This document shows positions 26,182-36,643 of a stretch of 64,000 nucleotides of DNA, in pieces. The DNA is taken from contig NC_020062.1 of the NCBI RefSeq assembly GCF_000330885.1, forward strand, positions 504,374 through 568,373. The letters run 5' to 3'. Made by a program: the position numbers and the translations under genes. The notes beneath the pieces were generated by a model. The model searched no databases. It saw only the letters and a list, made by a program, of their open reading frames with translations, and had not been told where the DNA came from. Every line of letters starts with the position of its first letter. Position 1 is the stretch's first letter. This DNA is from Rhizobium tropici CIAT 899. GTDB taxonomy: Bacteria; Pseudomonadota; Alphaproteobacteria; Rhizobiales; Rhizobiaceae.

Positions 26182-27258
26182 ATGGCACGTTTCCATCCGC
26201 TGACTGTCACCGATGTGCGCCGCGAGACGCGCGATGCTGTTGTCGTCACGCTTGCGCCAGCCGAGGAGGATCGGGCCGTCTTCGATTTCACGCAGGGCCA
26301 GTATCTCACATTCCGCCGCAAGTTCGACGACGAGGAGCTGCGCCGCTCCTATTCGATCTGCGCCGGTAAGGATGAGGGCGTGCTGAAGGTCGGCGTCAAG
26401 CGCGTGGATGGCGGCTGCTTCTCGACCTGGATCAATGAAAATCTGAAAGCTGGCGACACCCTGGAAGCCATGCCGCCGATGGGAGCCTTTTTCACCGCCA
26501 TCGAGCCGGATATCGCAAAACACTATCTCGGCTTTGCCGGTGGCAGCGGCATCACACCGGTTCTCTCGATCATCAAGACAGTGCTGGCGCGGGAGCCGCG
26601 CTCGGTCTTTACGCTGGTCTATGCCAACAGGCAGATCAGCTCGATCATGTTCCGCGAAGAGCTGGACGACTTAAAGAACCTTTATCTCGGCCGTCTGTCG
26701 GTGCTGCACATTCTCGAAAGCGAAGCGCAGGAGATCGACCTTTTCACCGGGCGGATCGACGCGGAAAAATGCAAGGCGCTCTTCAAGAGCTGGATCGATG
26801 TGAAATCGGTCGCGACAGCCTTCATCTGTGGTCCCGAGCCGATGATGCTGGCGATCGCCGCGGCGCTGCGCGATCACGGCATGCGCGACGACCAGATCAA
26901 GTTCGAGCTTTTCGCCTCCGCGCAGCCCGGCCGCGTGCGACGCAATGTAGCGAGTGTCGCCCCTGCTGATCATGAAACCAGCTGCGAGGCAACGGTCACG
27001 CTCGATGGCGCGACGCGCATCTTCAAGTTCCCGAAGCACGGCCAGTGCCTGCTCGATGCTGCGCTCGAAAATGCGATGGATGTGCCCTACGCCTGCAAGG
27101 CCGGTGTTTGCTCCACCTGCCGGGCCAAGGTTCTCGAAGGCGAGGTCGAGATGGAGGTCAATCACGCGCTCGAGGATTACGAGGTGCGCCAGGGCTATGT
27201 GCTGACCTGTCAGTGCCACCCACTCACCGACCGGATCGTCGTCAGTTACGACCAGTAG
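26182..27258 (+). CDS. paaE: Phenylacetyl-CoA epoxidase reductase subunit E
   Basis: A 358-aa flavo-iron-sulfur reductase passing electrons from NADPH to PaaA. The N-terminal FAD domain has RRSYSICA, the nucleotide domain has FAGGSGITPVLSIIK, and the C-terminal plant-type [2Fe-2S] ferredoxin domain has CKAGVCSTC followed by a final Cys in LTCQCHP. Domain order FAD-NAD-2Fe2S matches E. coli PaaE. It is the last canonical epoxidase gene of the run. Confidence 0.94.
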   Translation: MARFHPLTVTDVRRETRDAVVVTLAPAEEDRAVFDFTQGQYLTFRRKFDDEELRRSYSICAGKDEGVLKVGVKRVDGGCFSTWINENLKAGDTLEAMPPMGAFFTAIEPDIAKHYLGFAGGSGITPVLSIIKTVLAREPRSVFTLVYANRQISSIMFREELDDLKNLYLGRLSVLHILESEAQEIDLFTGRIDAEKCKALFKSWIDVKSVATAFICGPEPMMLAIAAALRDHGMRDDQIKFELFASAQPGRVRRNVASVAPADHETSCEATVTLDGATRIFKFPKHGQCLLDAALENAMDVPYACKAGVCSTCRAKVLEGEVEMEVNHALEDYEVRQGYVLTCQCHPLTDRIVVSYDQ

Positions 27259-27282
27259 GGCCGCATCGAAGGGAGGAATGAG

Positions 27283-28038
27283 ATGTCCGAGACGATGCCG
27301 ATCGAGCAATATATGCAGGAGGGTGGAATGCTCTCCTCGCCTGACAACGCGCCTCCGCGCTATCGCGGCGAACTCTTGCGTCTGATGGCGAGCTTCGTCG
27401 ATAGCGAACTGGCGGGTTCCGCCGGCTTTGCCGATATCATCAACGATGCGCCCGGGATTCAGGAGCGCATTTCCGCAGCACGCATCGTGCTGGAAAAGAC
27501 CGATCATGCCGGCCAGGTCCTACAGGTCATGGAGACCTTCGGCGTCGATGGCGGGCGTTATGCCATCCACCATCCCTGGGCGGCACGGCTTTCCCGCGAC
27601 GCTGATATCGGCGCTGTCAGGCAGGGTGGTGATATGCGGCTTGCCGTCTTCCATTATCCCCTTGAAGGCTGGGTGGATGCGGTTGTCATGAACGTTCTGA
27701 TGGGTGCTGCCAGCGTCGTGCAGTTGAAGGAGCTGGCGCGCGTTTCCTATCAGCCGCTGGCAGAAACCTTCCGTGCCATCCTGCCGCGTGAAAGACGGCA
27801 TGCCGAACTCGGCGCCGCCGGGCTTGTCCGCATCGTCACCGATGACGAGGGCCGGGCCAAGGCACGGGCTTCGGTTGCCTACTGGTATCCCCGCGTTGCC
27901 GCGAGCTTCGGTCACGCCGGCTCGGCACGCTTCGAAACATTGTCGCGCTTCGGCCTGCGACATACGCCCAACGAAACTTTGCTTGCCGAATGGCGGGCTG
28001 ATGTTGATGCGCAGCTCTCTGCGCTTGGTTTGAATTGA
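27283..28038 (+). CDS. Additional PaaA/PaaC-like ferritin-fold protein
   Basis: A 251-aa protein resembling the phenylacetic acid catabolic (PaaA/PaaC) ferritin-like family, placed 24 bases after paaE and 66 before paaZ with a GGGAGG ribosome site. Candidate metal ligands can be seen in VDSELAGSAG, LEKTDHAGQV and PRERRHAELG; the first Glu-His spacing is one residue longer than the ExxH of PaaA, the last keeps ExxH. It is absent from the E. coli paa operon. It may be an accessory or alternative oxygenase subunit, or a structural protein that has lost catalysis; I cannot decide from sequence alone. Confidence 0.75.
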   Translation: MSETMPIEQYMQEGGMLSSPDNAPPRYRGELLRLMASFVDSELAGSAGFADIINDAPGIQERISAARIVLEKTDHAGQVLQVMETFGVDGGRYAIHHPWAARLSRDADIGAVRQGGDMRLAVFHYPLEGWVDAVVMNVLMGAASVVQLKELARVSYQPLAETFRAILPRERRHAELGAAGLVRIVTDDEGRAKARASVAYWYPRVAASFGHAGSARFETLSRFGLRHTPNETLLAEWRADVDAQLSALGLN

Positions 28039-28104
28039 TCAGTTCAGGAGATACCTGGCGGTTTTCCGCTCGGATCACCGGAAAGATGAAGGAAGGAAAT
28101 TCGG

Positions 28105-30162
<2,058 letters not shown>

Positions 30163-30166
30163 GCGC

Positions 30167-30685
30167 ATGACGACGACCGAGCAAGACCCGCATCGCCTGG
30201 AAATGACCGTGCTGATGACGCCTGACATGGCGAATTTCAGCGGTAAGGTGCACGGCGGCGCACTTCTGAACCTGCTCGACCGCGTCGCCTTCTCCTGTGC
30301 GTCGCGCTATTCCAAGCAATATGCGGTAACGCTGTCGGTCGATCAGGTGCTGTTCAAGGAGCCGATCAATGTCGGCGAACTCGTCACCTTTCGGGCCTCG
30401 ATCAACGATACGGGCCGTACCTCCATGGAAGTCGGCATCCGGGTCGAGGCGGAAAATATCCGCTCCGGCGATCGCCGCCATACTAATTCCTGTTATTTCA
30501 CCATGGTCGCCGTCGATGAGGCCGGTCGCCCGGTCCGCGTGCCGGAACTGGTGCCGGTCACGCCGGTTGATATCCGCCGGCACAAGGCCGCCCAGCTTCG
30601 CCGCACCTTGCGTCGCGAGTTCGCGCAACGGATGGAAGCGGTGGCCGAAACCGGTCGCGATGTGGAAGGTTTGGGAGCCGACTGA
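30167..30685 (+). CDS. Hotdog-fold acyl-CoA thioesterase
   Basis: A 172-aa thioesterase of the YciA/BACH-like hotdog family: MANFSGKVHGGALLNLLDRVAFSCASRY near residues 20-47 has the active-site loop with HGG and the following Asp in LLD. It lies between paaZ and paaY with 4 and 0 intervening bases, so it belongs to the paa transcript and probably rescues CoA from stalled ring-cleavage intermediates. It is distinct from PaaI at 33374, giving the locus two hotdog thioesterases. Confidence 0.85.
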   Translation: MTTTEQDPHRLEMTVLMTPDMANFSGKVHGGALLNLLDRVAFSCASRYSKQYAVTLSVDQVLFKEPINVGELVTFRASINDTGRTSMEVGIRVEAENIRSGDRRHTNSCYFTMVAVDEAGRPVRVPELVPVTPVDIRRHKAAQLRRTLRREFAQRMEAVAETGRDVEGLGAD

Positions 30686-31300
30686 ATGGCGCAGATCTAT
30701 TCCTATGACGGCGTGATCCCGGTCATCTATCCCTCTGCCTTCGTGCATCCGGCCGCGACCGTCATCGGAGACGTTATCATTGGCCCCGCCTGCTATGTCG
30801 GGCCGGGCGCGGTGTTGCGCGGCGATTTCGGGCGCATCGTGCTGGAGCGTGGCTCGAATGTGCAGGAGACTTGCGTCGTCCACAGTTTCCCGAATCTGGA
30901 AGTTGTGATCGGCGAGGCGGGGCATGTCGGCCACGGTGCGGTGCTGCACGGCTGCCGCATCGGCGCCAATGCCATGGTCGGCATGAATGCCGTCATCATG
31001 GACGAAGCCATTATCGGCGAGAATGCGATCGTCGCGGCCATGGCGTTCGTCAAGGCCGGAGCCGAAATTCCGGCAAATAGTCTTGCCGTGGGAGCGCCAG
31101 CTCGCGTGGTTCGTGAGTTGACGCCGGAAGAGATCGCCTGGAAGCGCGAGGGCACCGCCATCTATCAACGGTTGGCGCTGGAGGCGAAGGAGAAGCTGGT
31201 GGCCGTCGAGCCGCTGCCGGCACCTGAGCCGGATCGCCGCCGCATCCGCGCGCCGGAATATGATCCGCTTGTCCTTGAGAGGATGAAACTCGGCAACTGA
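30686..31300 (+). CDS. paaY: PaaY-like hexapeptide-repeat (gamma-carbonic-anhydrase fold) protein
   Basis: A 204-aa left-handed beta-helix protein with successive hexapeptide repeats (VIGDVIIGPACYVGPGAVLRG and later GHGAVLHGCRIGANAMVGM). Histidines in VVHSF, GHVGHGAVLHG fit the gamma-carbonic-anhydrase zinc site. PaaY of E. coli has thioesterase activity toward dead-end paa CoA esters. It starts directly after the preceding stop and is the last plus-strand gene of the paa run, convergent with paaR. Confidence 0.88.
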   Translation: MAQIYSYDGVIPVIYPSAFVHPAATVIGDVIIGPACYVGPGAVLRGDFGRIVLERGSNVQETCVVHSFPNLEVVIGEAGHVGHGAVLHGCRIGANAMVGMNAVIMDEAIIGENAIVAAMAFVKAGAEIPANSLAVGAPARVVRELTPEEIAWKREGTAIYQRLALEAKEKLVAVEPLPAPEPDRRRIRAPEYDPLVLERMKLGN

Positions 31301-31320
31301 ACGACCGCGTCAGCGGCGTC

Positions 31321-31917
31321 TCAACGGACGGCCTTGACCCCTTCGAGGATGAGGGTGGTGGCAATGTCGGCATATTCGTCGCGTGTGATTGGCCCGTTGG
31401 GCCTGAACCACATATAGACCCAGTTCATCATACCGAAGAGCGACATGGTAACCGGCATCAGCAATGGCTTGTTCTTGTTGAGGTCCGGATTGAGATCCTC
31501 GATGACGATGGAGAAGCGCCGGACGATGCGCCGCTCGATCGTCCGCAATTCCGCCAACTGCTGCTGCGACAGGGCATGCGTGCCGTTCAGCTGCACCTTG
31601 TGCTCGTTGTCGGCGCCCTCATAGTTCCTAAGCACGGCTTTCACCAGCAGGCGCAGCCGCTCCTGTGGTGTCACGTCTGTGCGGTCTGCTGCTTCGATCG
31701 CGCCCTCCAGCTCCATCAGATGCGTTTGCACGATGTCGAAGATCAGCGCGTCCTTGCCGGGATAGTAGTGATAGAGCAGGGCTTTCGAGACGTTACCGTG
31801 CGAAGCGATCATCGACATGGACGCTTTTTCCATGCCCACCTCGGCGAAAACAGCCGCGGCACTCGCCAAGATGCCACGCTGCTTTTCCTCGAAATCAACT
31901 GCGCGTGTGCGTGCCAT
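31321..31917 (-). CDS. paaR: TetR/AcrR family regulator, probable PaaR
   Basis: A 198-aa TetR-family protein. The N-terminal helix-turn-helix region reads ILASAAAVFAEVGMEKASMSMIASHGNVSKALLYHYYPGKDAL-like over residues 15-58 (the recognition helix contains SKALLYHYYPGK). Its C-terminal domain contains VYMWFRPNGPITRDEYAD. PaaR regulators respond to phenylacetyl-CoA. It lies between the two arms of the locus, convergent with paaY, and similar TetR-type palindromes occur before paaA and paaG. Joint control with PaaX is likely but not proven. Confidence 0.85.
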   Translation of the reverse strand: MARTRAVDFEEKQRGILASAAAVFAEVGMEKASMSMIASHGNVSKALLYHYYPGKDALIFDIVQTHLMELEGAIEAADRTDVTPQERLRLLVKAVLRNYEGADNEHKVQLNGTHALSQQQLAELRTIERRIVRRFSIVIEDLNPDLNKNKPLLMPVTMSLFGMMNWVYMWFRPNGPITRDEYADIATTLILEGVKAVR

Positions 31918-32019
31918 ATGATCCTGCTTTGCTCATTCCCGATTGACTTGACCGTGCCTTGCGGCCGATCCTCCCCATATACAATCAAATGCTTGCCAGG
32001 CTATCCCACTAGATGCCGA

Positions 32020-33330
32020 TCATTCTTTCGGGCGGTTGTCCACGATGCGTTTGGCCTTGCCTTCCGATCGCGCAACGCCGCCTGGCGAGTGCACCATGAC
32101 CTTCGTCGAGACACCGATCACGCTCTTGACATGGTGGGTAAGTTCCCTTGCCGAAGCATTTCGCGCCGTTTCGTCCGCCGCCTCCACCGTGCACTCCACA
32201 TGAACGGTCATGTCGTCCATGCGGCCGGAGCGTGTCAGTTCGATCTGGAAGTGCGGCGCGAGCCCGCGGCATTTCAGGATCTGCTCCTCGATCTGCGTTG
32301 GAAAGACGTTAACGCCGCGCAGGATCATCATGTCATCGGAGCGGCCGGTTATCTTTTCCATGCGGCGCATGGAGCGGGCGGTGCCCGGCAGCAGCCGCGT
32401 CAGGTCGCGCGTGCGGTAGCGGATGATCGGCAGGCCTTCCTTGGTCAACGTCGTGAGGACCAGCTCGCCGATCTCGCCATCTGGCAATGCCGCGCCGGTG
32501 ACCGGATCGATGATCTCCGGATAGAAATGATCTTCCCAGATGTGCAGCCCATCCTTGCTCTCGACGCATTCGCTGGCGACGCCCGGCCCCATGACCTCCG
32601 ACAGGCCGTAAATGTCGACGGCGTGCATATCGAAGGCATGCTCGATTTCCTCACGCATGGCATTGGTCCACGGCTCTGCCCCGAAGATGCCGACGGCGAG
32701 CGAACTTTCTCTGGGGTCGAGGCCCTGGCGGCGGAATTCGTCGAGGATCGAGAGCATGTAGGAAGGCGTCACCATGATGATGCGCGGCTTGAAATCCTGT
32801 ATCAGCGCCACCTGCCGTTCTGTCATGCCGCCGGAGACCGGTACGACGGTGCAGCCGAGTTTCTCCGCGCCGTAATGCGCGCCGAGGCCGCCGGTGAAGA
32901 GGCCATAGCCGTAGGCGATATGCACCAGATCACCCGCCCGGCCGCCGGAGGCGCGGATCGAGCGGGCAACGAGGCTCGCCCAGGTGTCGACGTCCCTGGC
33001 GGTGTAGCCGACGACGGTCGGCTTGCCTGTCGTGCCGGAGGACGCGTGGATGCGGGCAAGCCTTTCGCGCGGCACAGCGAACATGCCGAATGGATAGGTG
33101 TCGCGAAGATCTTTCTTGGTCGTGAAAGGAAATTTGGTGATGTCCGATAAGGTCTTAAGATCGGAGGGATGCGCGCCCAACTCGTCGAAACTCTTGTGAT
33201 AGAAAGGTGAGTTCTCATAGGCATGGGTGAGCGTCCATTTCATGCGCTCGAGCTGCAGCGCGGAAATCTCGTCGCGGGAGGCGGTTTCGATTGCTTCAAG
33301 CTCACCCGCACGCGGCGAAAGATTTTCCAT
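32020..33330 (-). CDS. paaK: Phenylacetate-CoA ligase
   Basis: A 436-aa AMP-forming ligase that activates phenylacetate to phenylacetyl-CoA. Seen directly: ASSGTTGKPTVVGYT (AMP-binding P-loop, about residues 95-109), YGLSEVMGPG near 240, and the hinge region YRTRDLTRLLPG. The start at 33330 follows GGAGGAGACATTG; a longer frame to 33462 runs into paaI and is not credible. It is the last gene of the minus-strand paaG-paaI-paaK run, 43 bases after paaI. Confidence 0.94.
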   Translation of the reverse strand: MENLSPRAGELEAIETASRDEISALQLERMKWTLTHAYENSPFYHKSFDELGAHPSDLKTLSDITKFPFTTKKDLRDTYPFGMFAVPRERLARIHASSGTTGKPTVVGYTARDVDTWASLVARSIRASGGRAGDLVHIAYGYGLFTGGLGAHYGAEKLGCTVVPVSGGMTERQVALIQDFKPRIIMVTPSYMLSILDEFRRQGLDPRESSLAVGIFGAEPWTNAMREEIEHAFDMHAVDIYGLSEVMGPGVASECVESKDGLHIWEDHFYPEIIDPVTGAALPDGEIGELVLTTLTKEGLPIIRYRTRDLTRLLPGTARSMRRMEKITGRSDDMMILRGVNVFPTQIEEQILKCRGLAPHFQIELTRSGRMDDMTVHVECTVEAADETARNASARELTHHVKSVIGVSTKVMVHSPGGVARSEGKAKRIVDNRPKE

Positions 33331-33373
33331 CAATGTCTCCTCCAGAAAAGCCGGTACTTCCGGCGCGCGAATT

Positions 33374-33817
33374 CTATTCCGGCAAAAGTGCGCCCTTGAC
33401 GGTTCGCGAGTGGCCACGGAATTCCGCAATCTGCTCGCCATGCTGATTGGTAATCGCGACATCGTAGATGCCGCCTCGTCCTCGGCGCGACACCTCCCGC
33501 GCCGTCGCCGTCAGCCGGTCGCCATTGAAAGCCGGCGCAATAAAGGTCACCGAACAGTGCTGGGCGACAGTGCGCTGGTTGTAGCTATTGCAGGCGAACG
33601 CGAAGGCGGAGTCGGCGAGCGTGAAGAGGTAGCCGCCGTGGCAGGCGCCGTGACCGTTGGTCATGGTCGCCGCAACGGTCATGGCGATGGTGGCTTCGCC
33701 GGGCGCGACGGACACAAGCTCCATGCCGAGATGGCGCGTGGCGTTGTCTTCGTCCCACATGGCTCTCGCGCAGGCTTCCGCGAGCGCCCGCGGCGAAAGG
33801 CTCTCCGCGGCGCTCAT
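33374..33817 (-). CDS. paaI: Hydroxyphenylacetyl-CoA thioesterase PaaI
   Basis: A 147-aa hotdog thioesterase with the PaaI signature TMTNGHGACHGGYLFTLADSAFAFA at residues about 51-75, including the catalytic Asp in ADSAFA. It removes CoA from stalled aryl-CoA intermediates. Its start overlaps the paaG stop by 4 bases, consistent with coupled translation. Confidence 0.93.
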   Translation of the reverse strand: MSAAESLSPRALAEACARAMWDEDNATRHLGMELVSVAPGEATIAMTVAATMTNGHGACHGGYLFTLADSAFAFACNSYNQRTVAQHCSVTFIAPAFNGDRLTATAREVSRRGRGGIYDVAITNQHGEQIAEFRGHSRTVKGALLPE

Positions 33818-34602
33818 TTGCCCTTGAACTCCGGCTTGCGTTTTTCCAGGAAGGCGGTGACGCCCTCGGCATAGTCGGCGCTGCGGCCGGCTTCGCGCTG
33901 CAGGTCGCGCTCAAGATCGAGCTGCTGGTCAAGCGAATTCGTCGCCGCCGCCTGAATGGCGCGCTTCGTCAGGCCGAGGCCTTTCGTCGGGCCGGCGGCG
34001 AGCCTGGTGGCAAGCGCCGTTGCCTCATCCATCAGCTTGTCATCGTCCACCACTCGCCAGATCAGACCCCAGCCGGCGGCTGTTTCCGCGTCTAGCGGTT
34101 CGGCCGTCAGCGCCAGCGCCTTGGCCCGGGCTTCGCCGATAAGCCGAGGCAGGTTCCAGGTGCCGCCGGAATCCGGCACGAGGCCGATCTTCGCGAAAGC
34201 CTGGATGAAGCGGGCCGAACGGGCGGCTAGCGTGATGTCGCAGGCAAAGGCGATATTGGCGCCGGCGCCGGCTGCCACACCATTGACAGCGCAGATCACC
34301 GGCTTTTCCAGGCTGCGGATGAGGCGGAGCAGCGGATTGTAGAAGATCTCGATCGTATGACCGAGATCGGGGGTGCCCTTGCGCGGGTCGCGATCGCCAA
34401 GGTCCTGGCCGGCCGAGAAGCCGCGGCCGGCGCCCGACAACAGAACTGCGCGGACATCTACATCCCGATGCGCGCGCTCGAAGCCGGCGCGCAGCGCAAG
34501 ATGCATGTCTTCGTTGAAGGAATTGAGTTTGTCGGGTCGATTGAGCGTAAGCATCAAGACGCCGTCGGCAAACGCCGACAGAACGGTGCCGGATTCAGAC
34601 AT
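33814..34602 (-). CDS. paaG: 2-(1,2-epoxy-1,2-dihydrophenyl)acetyl-CoA isomerase
   Basis: A 262-aa crotonase-fold enzyme. Oxyanion-hole blocks are SGAGRGFSAGQDLGDRD near residues 62-78 and NGVAAGAGANIAFACD near 108-123. PaaG isomerises the epoxide to oxepin-CoA. The start at 34602 follows GAGGAAAC on the minus strand. It heads the minus paa run; a TetR-type palindrome lies about 50 bases upstream. A second crotonase, paaF, is not present in the window. Confidence 0.9.
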   Translation of the reverse strand: MSESGTVLSAFADGVLMLTLNRPDKLNSFNEDMHLALRAGFERAHRDVDVRAVLLSGAGRGFSAGQDLGDRDPRKGTPDLGHTIEIFYNPLLRLIRSLEKPVICAVNGVAAGAGANIAFACDITLAARSARFIQAFAKIGLVPDSGGTWNLPRLIGEARAKALALTAEPLDAETAAGWGLIWRVVDDDKLMDEATALATRLAAGPTKGLGLTKRAIQAAATNSLDQQLDLERDLQREAGRSADYAEGVTAFLEKRKPEFKGK

Positions 34603-34650
34603 GTTTCCTCCCCGCCGCCGTTCCCACGGCGACCCCCGCAATTCTTGCAT

Positions 34651-34668
34651 AAACCGACCGGTCAATCA
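34651..34668. promoter_or_regulatory. Putative PaaR operator upstream of paaG
   Basis: AAACCGACCGGTCAATCA carries the perfect ACCGGT/GACCGGTC core and matches the minus-strand reading of the site at 23346-23363 at 14 of 18 positions. It lies 49 bases from the paaG start codon, a typical operator distance. Confidence 0.6.
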
Positions 34669-34890
34669 ATTATAAAAGCAATGAAAGATAATGGCCGGCA
34701 GATTGCGACGGAGTGGCTTTGCATCGTGCTTGGTAGCACGCATTTCCATCAGTTACCTCCTCGGAAACCATAGTTTCGCGGAAAGGTTGATAACGGAGGC
34801 GTGTGACTTCCCGCTTGCCCTGCTTTTGATATTTATCGCGATTTGATAGGTATCGCTTCGGTCGACGCCATGATTGCGGGAAGAAAACAG

Positions 34891-35361
34891 ATGACAGACA
34901 GGCCTGAAAGCGATGTCGTCGATTTATCGGTTGACGAAGCCTTTTTCGAACTTCTGACCGGCAGTTTTCAACGCATTGTCGGCCGTCCACTCGTCAATCC
35001 GCAAGCAGGGCCTCCTTGGCTCTATAATGAGGCGCCCTTCGTGGTCCTTGCCCACAACACGGATGCCGATCCGCGTTTCGTCTACGCCAACAAGGCTGCT
35101 CAGAATTGCTTCGAATATCCCTGGGATGAGTTCGTGACGCTTCCCTCGCGACTTTCAGCGGAGCTTCCCAATCGTGCGGAGCGTCAGCAACTGCTGGATG
35201 CGGTGACGCGCAACGGTTTCATCTCCGACTATCGCGGCCTGAGGATTGCAAAATCCGGACGGCGGTTCTGGATTGAGGAGGGTATCGTCTGGCAGCTCGT
35301 GGATCGCGAAGGCAATTTGCGCGGGCAGGCTGCGACATTTTCCAAATGGAAAGACGCATAA
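34891..35361 (+). CDS. MEKHLA/PAS-like domain protein
   Basis: A 156-aa cytoplasmic protein. Residues about 40-150 fit the PAS-related MEKHLA domain: APFVVLAHNTDADPRFVYANKAAQNCFEY, then DEFVTLPSRLSAE, and SGRRFWIEEGIVWQLVD. The start is ATG 34891, preceded by GGGAAG at 7 bases; in-frame starts at 34870 and 34843 have weaker signals. It has no output domain, so it may be a small sensor or regulator. It stands alone, divergent from paaG. Confidence 0.75.
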   Translation: MTDRPESDVVDLSVDEAFFELLTGSFQRIVGRPLVNPQAGPPWLYNEAPFVVLAHNTDADPRFVYANKAAQNCFEYPWDEFVTLPSRLSAELPNRAERQQLLDAVTRNGFISDYRGLRIAKSGRRFWIEEGIVWQLVDREGNLRGQAATFSKWKDA

Positions 35362-35591
35362 GCCCGCGACAAGGCCGTACTGGCGTCTGGGCATAAGGCG
35401 ATGTCGTAGCAGCGCGCCATCAATTGTTCCCGAACGTGAGACAGGTTCCTTAATTCGTGGCGTACGGGCGCGTTGGCCGCTGCCGTTGTGATGAGCCTTG
35501 CAAAAGCGGCATGGCTATCCTGCAGGCATGTGCATTTTATTTAGGCGGGTAAATGCCTATGTCTTGCGCGAAAACATAGGAGATGGCAAAA

Positions 35592-35738
35592 ATGAAAGTA
35601 TTGGAGAAGATTAAGCGCTTTAGCGAACAGCGCAGAGCAATGCGCGAGCTTTCCGCCCTGGACGATCATGTTCTTCGTGATCTCGGCATTTCCCGCTCGC
35701 ATATTCCGTTCGCCGTCAAGGGAGCTCGCGGCAACTAA
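35592..35738 (+). CDS. DUF1127 (YjiS-like) small protein
   Basis: A 48-aa ORF beginning MKVLEKIKRFSEQRRAMREL and containing DDHVLRDLGISRSHI, the hallmark of DUF1127. Such proteins in rhizobia and agrobacteria bind RNA or influence phosphate and carbon metabolism. A GGAGATGG stretch precedes the ATG. The family is small and monodomain, so 48 aa is full length. Confidence 0.85.
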   Translation: MKVLEKIKRFSEQRRAMRELSALDDHVLRDLGISRSHIPFAVKGARGN

Positions 35739-35918
35739 ACCTTCCTTTCGCGCGCATACCCTTGAGGTATGCGCCGCCGCAACAGCTATTGGGTCGGCGT
35801 AGCTTTCTATGAAAAGTCATAGCCGATGGACGCCGCGCGTAGCGTTATTTGGCCGCCTCCAACCCGACGATCGGCACAATTCTCCTGCTGCTATTCTGCC
35901 GAATAATATAACGAAGAT

Positions 35919-36242
35919 TTAGGCTGCTTGATCGCAGCTGTCCCTTGTGTCCCGTTTCGCGCAATATTCAAGTTCGATCTCGAGCAGCCTCGTTGCATTG
36001 GCAAGTGCTTCCTCTGCCTCCGCGAACGATTGTGGGCTATGGCCCATTCTGGTCTCACCGTAATTTCTGGCACGCAGCAACACGAGTTCGGCCAATTCGA
36101 TGCATTCGGACGTCGGTCGGACGAGGTGCAGGCAATACCGCAAATTGATCGCAACCTGGAGCGCAAATTCGGCTGCCGAGAAATCCAATATTGCCCCCGG
36201 CGGTATGGCCCGAGCCAGATAGATCCTCCAGTGTTGGGTCAT
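35919..36242 (-). CDS. Hypothetical protein
   Basis: A 107-aa ORF (MTQHWRIYLARAIPPG...) with a GAGGGGG ribosome site about 7 bases ahead of its ATG. It looks helical, ending in the acidic-helical AEAEEALANATRLLEIELEYCAK. No signal peptide or recognised domain. Its ATG overlaps, as ATGA, the stop of an upstream 84-codon frame (36239-36493), which suggests but does not prove translational coupling. Confidence 0.5.
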   Translation of the reverse strand: MTQHWRIYLARAIPPGAILDFSAAEFALQVAINLRYCLHLVRPTSECIELAELVLLRARNYGETRMGHSPQSFAEAEEALANATRLLEIELEYCAKRDTRDSCDQAA

Positions 36243-36493
36243 CGCATTACCCCCTCTTGTCGGATGATTGCACGGACGACGTCGAGTGGCGTGCCGCTCT
36301 TACGGAGACGCTGTTGGCTCTCGACCGGCTGATCTTGTGCCGGCGAGGCTTCGGCGTGCCCGCAGTCATATTGACAAGCTGAAGTCGGTTTCAATAACGC
36401 GATGATGCAATTGGGCTTCGGTCCGGCGCTTTCTCCGACCTTGGTCTGACGCTGCCACGGCGAAAGGTCATGACGTGGATTGCTGAAGTCCAA
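36239..36493 (-). CDS. Doubtful small ORF upstream of the 35919 gene
   Basis: An 84-codon frame whose last part (LRKSGTPLDVVRAIIRQEGVMR) looks protein-like while the first half is of mixed composition. It ends on the ATGA that starts the next gene. Low support; kept only because of the coupled overlap. Confidence 0.22.
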   Translation of the reverse strand: MDFSNPRHDLSPWQRQTKVGESAGPKPNCIIALLKPTSACQYDCGHAEASPAQDQPVESQQRLRKSGTPLDVVRAIIRQEGVMR

Positions 36494-36643
36494 ATGCTGT
36501 ACCTATCCGTGGGATAAGACTTGACCCTTCGCGATGTAGCGGCGATTTGATATGGATCGGACCCTTGCCAATCGGCGATAGCCGAGGCGCTTCGAGCCCA
36601 TGGAACGTTGGGCGCTCGTCGTTGGAGCCTCAGGAGGCTTTAG
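36243..36643. other. Gene-poor interval before the first Gly/Asn-rich gene
   Basis: Apart from the doubtful minus-strand frame at 36239-36493, nothing recognisable. The 3' end holds CAGGAGG at 36631-36637, the ribosome site of the next gene. Confidence 0.4.
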
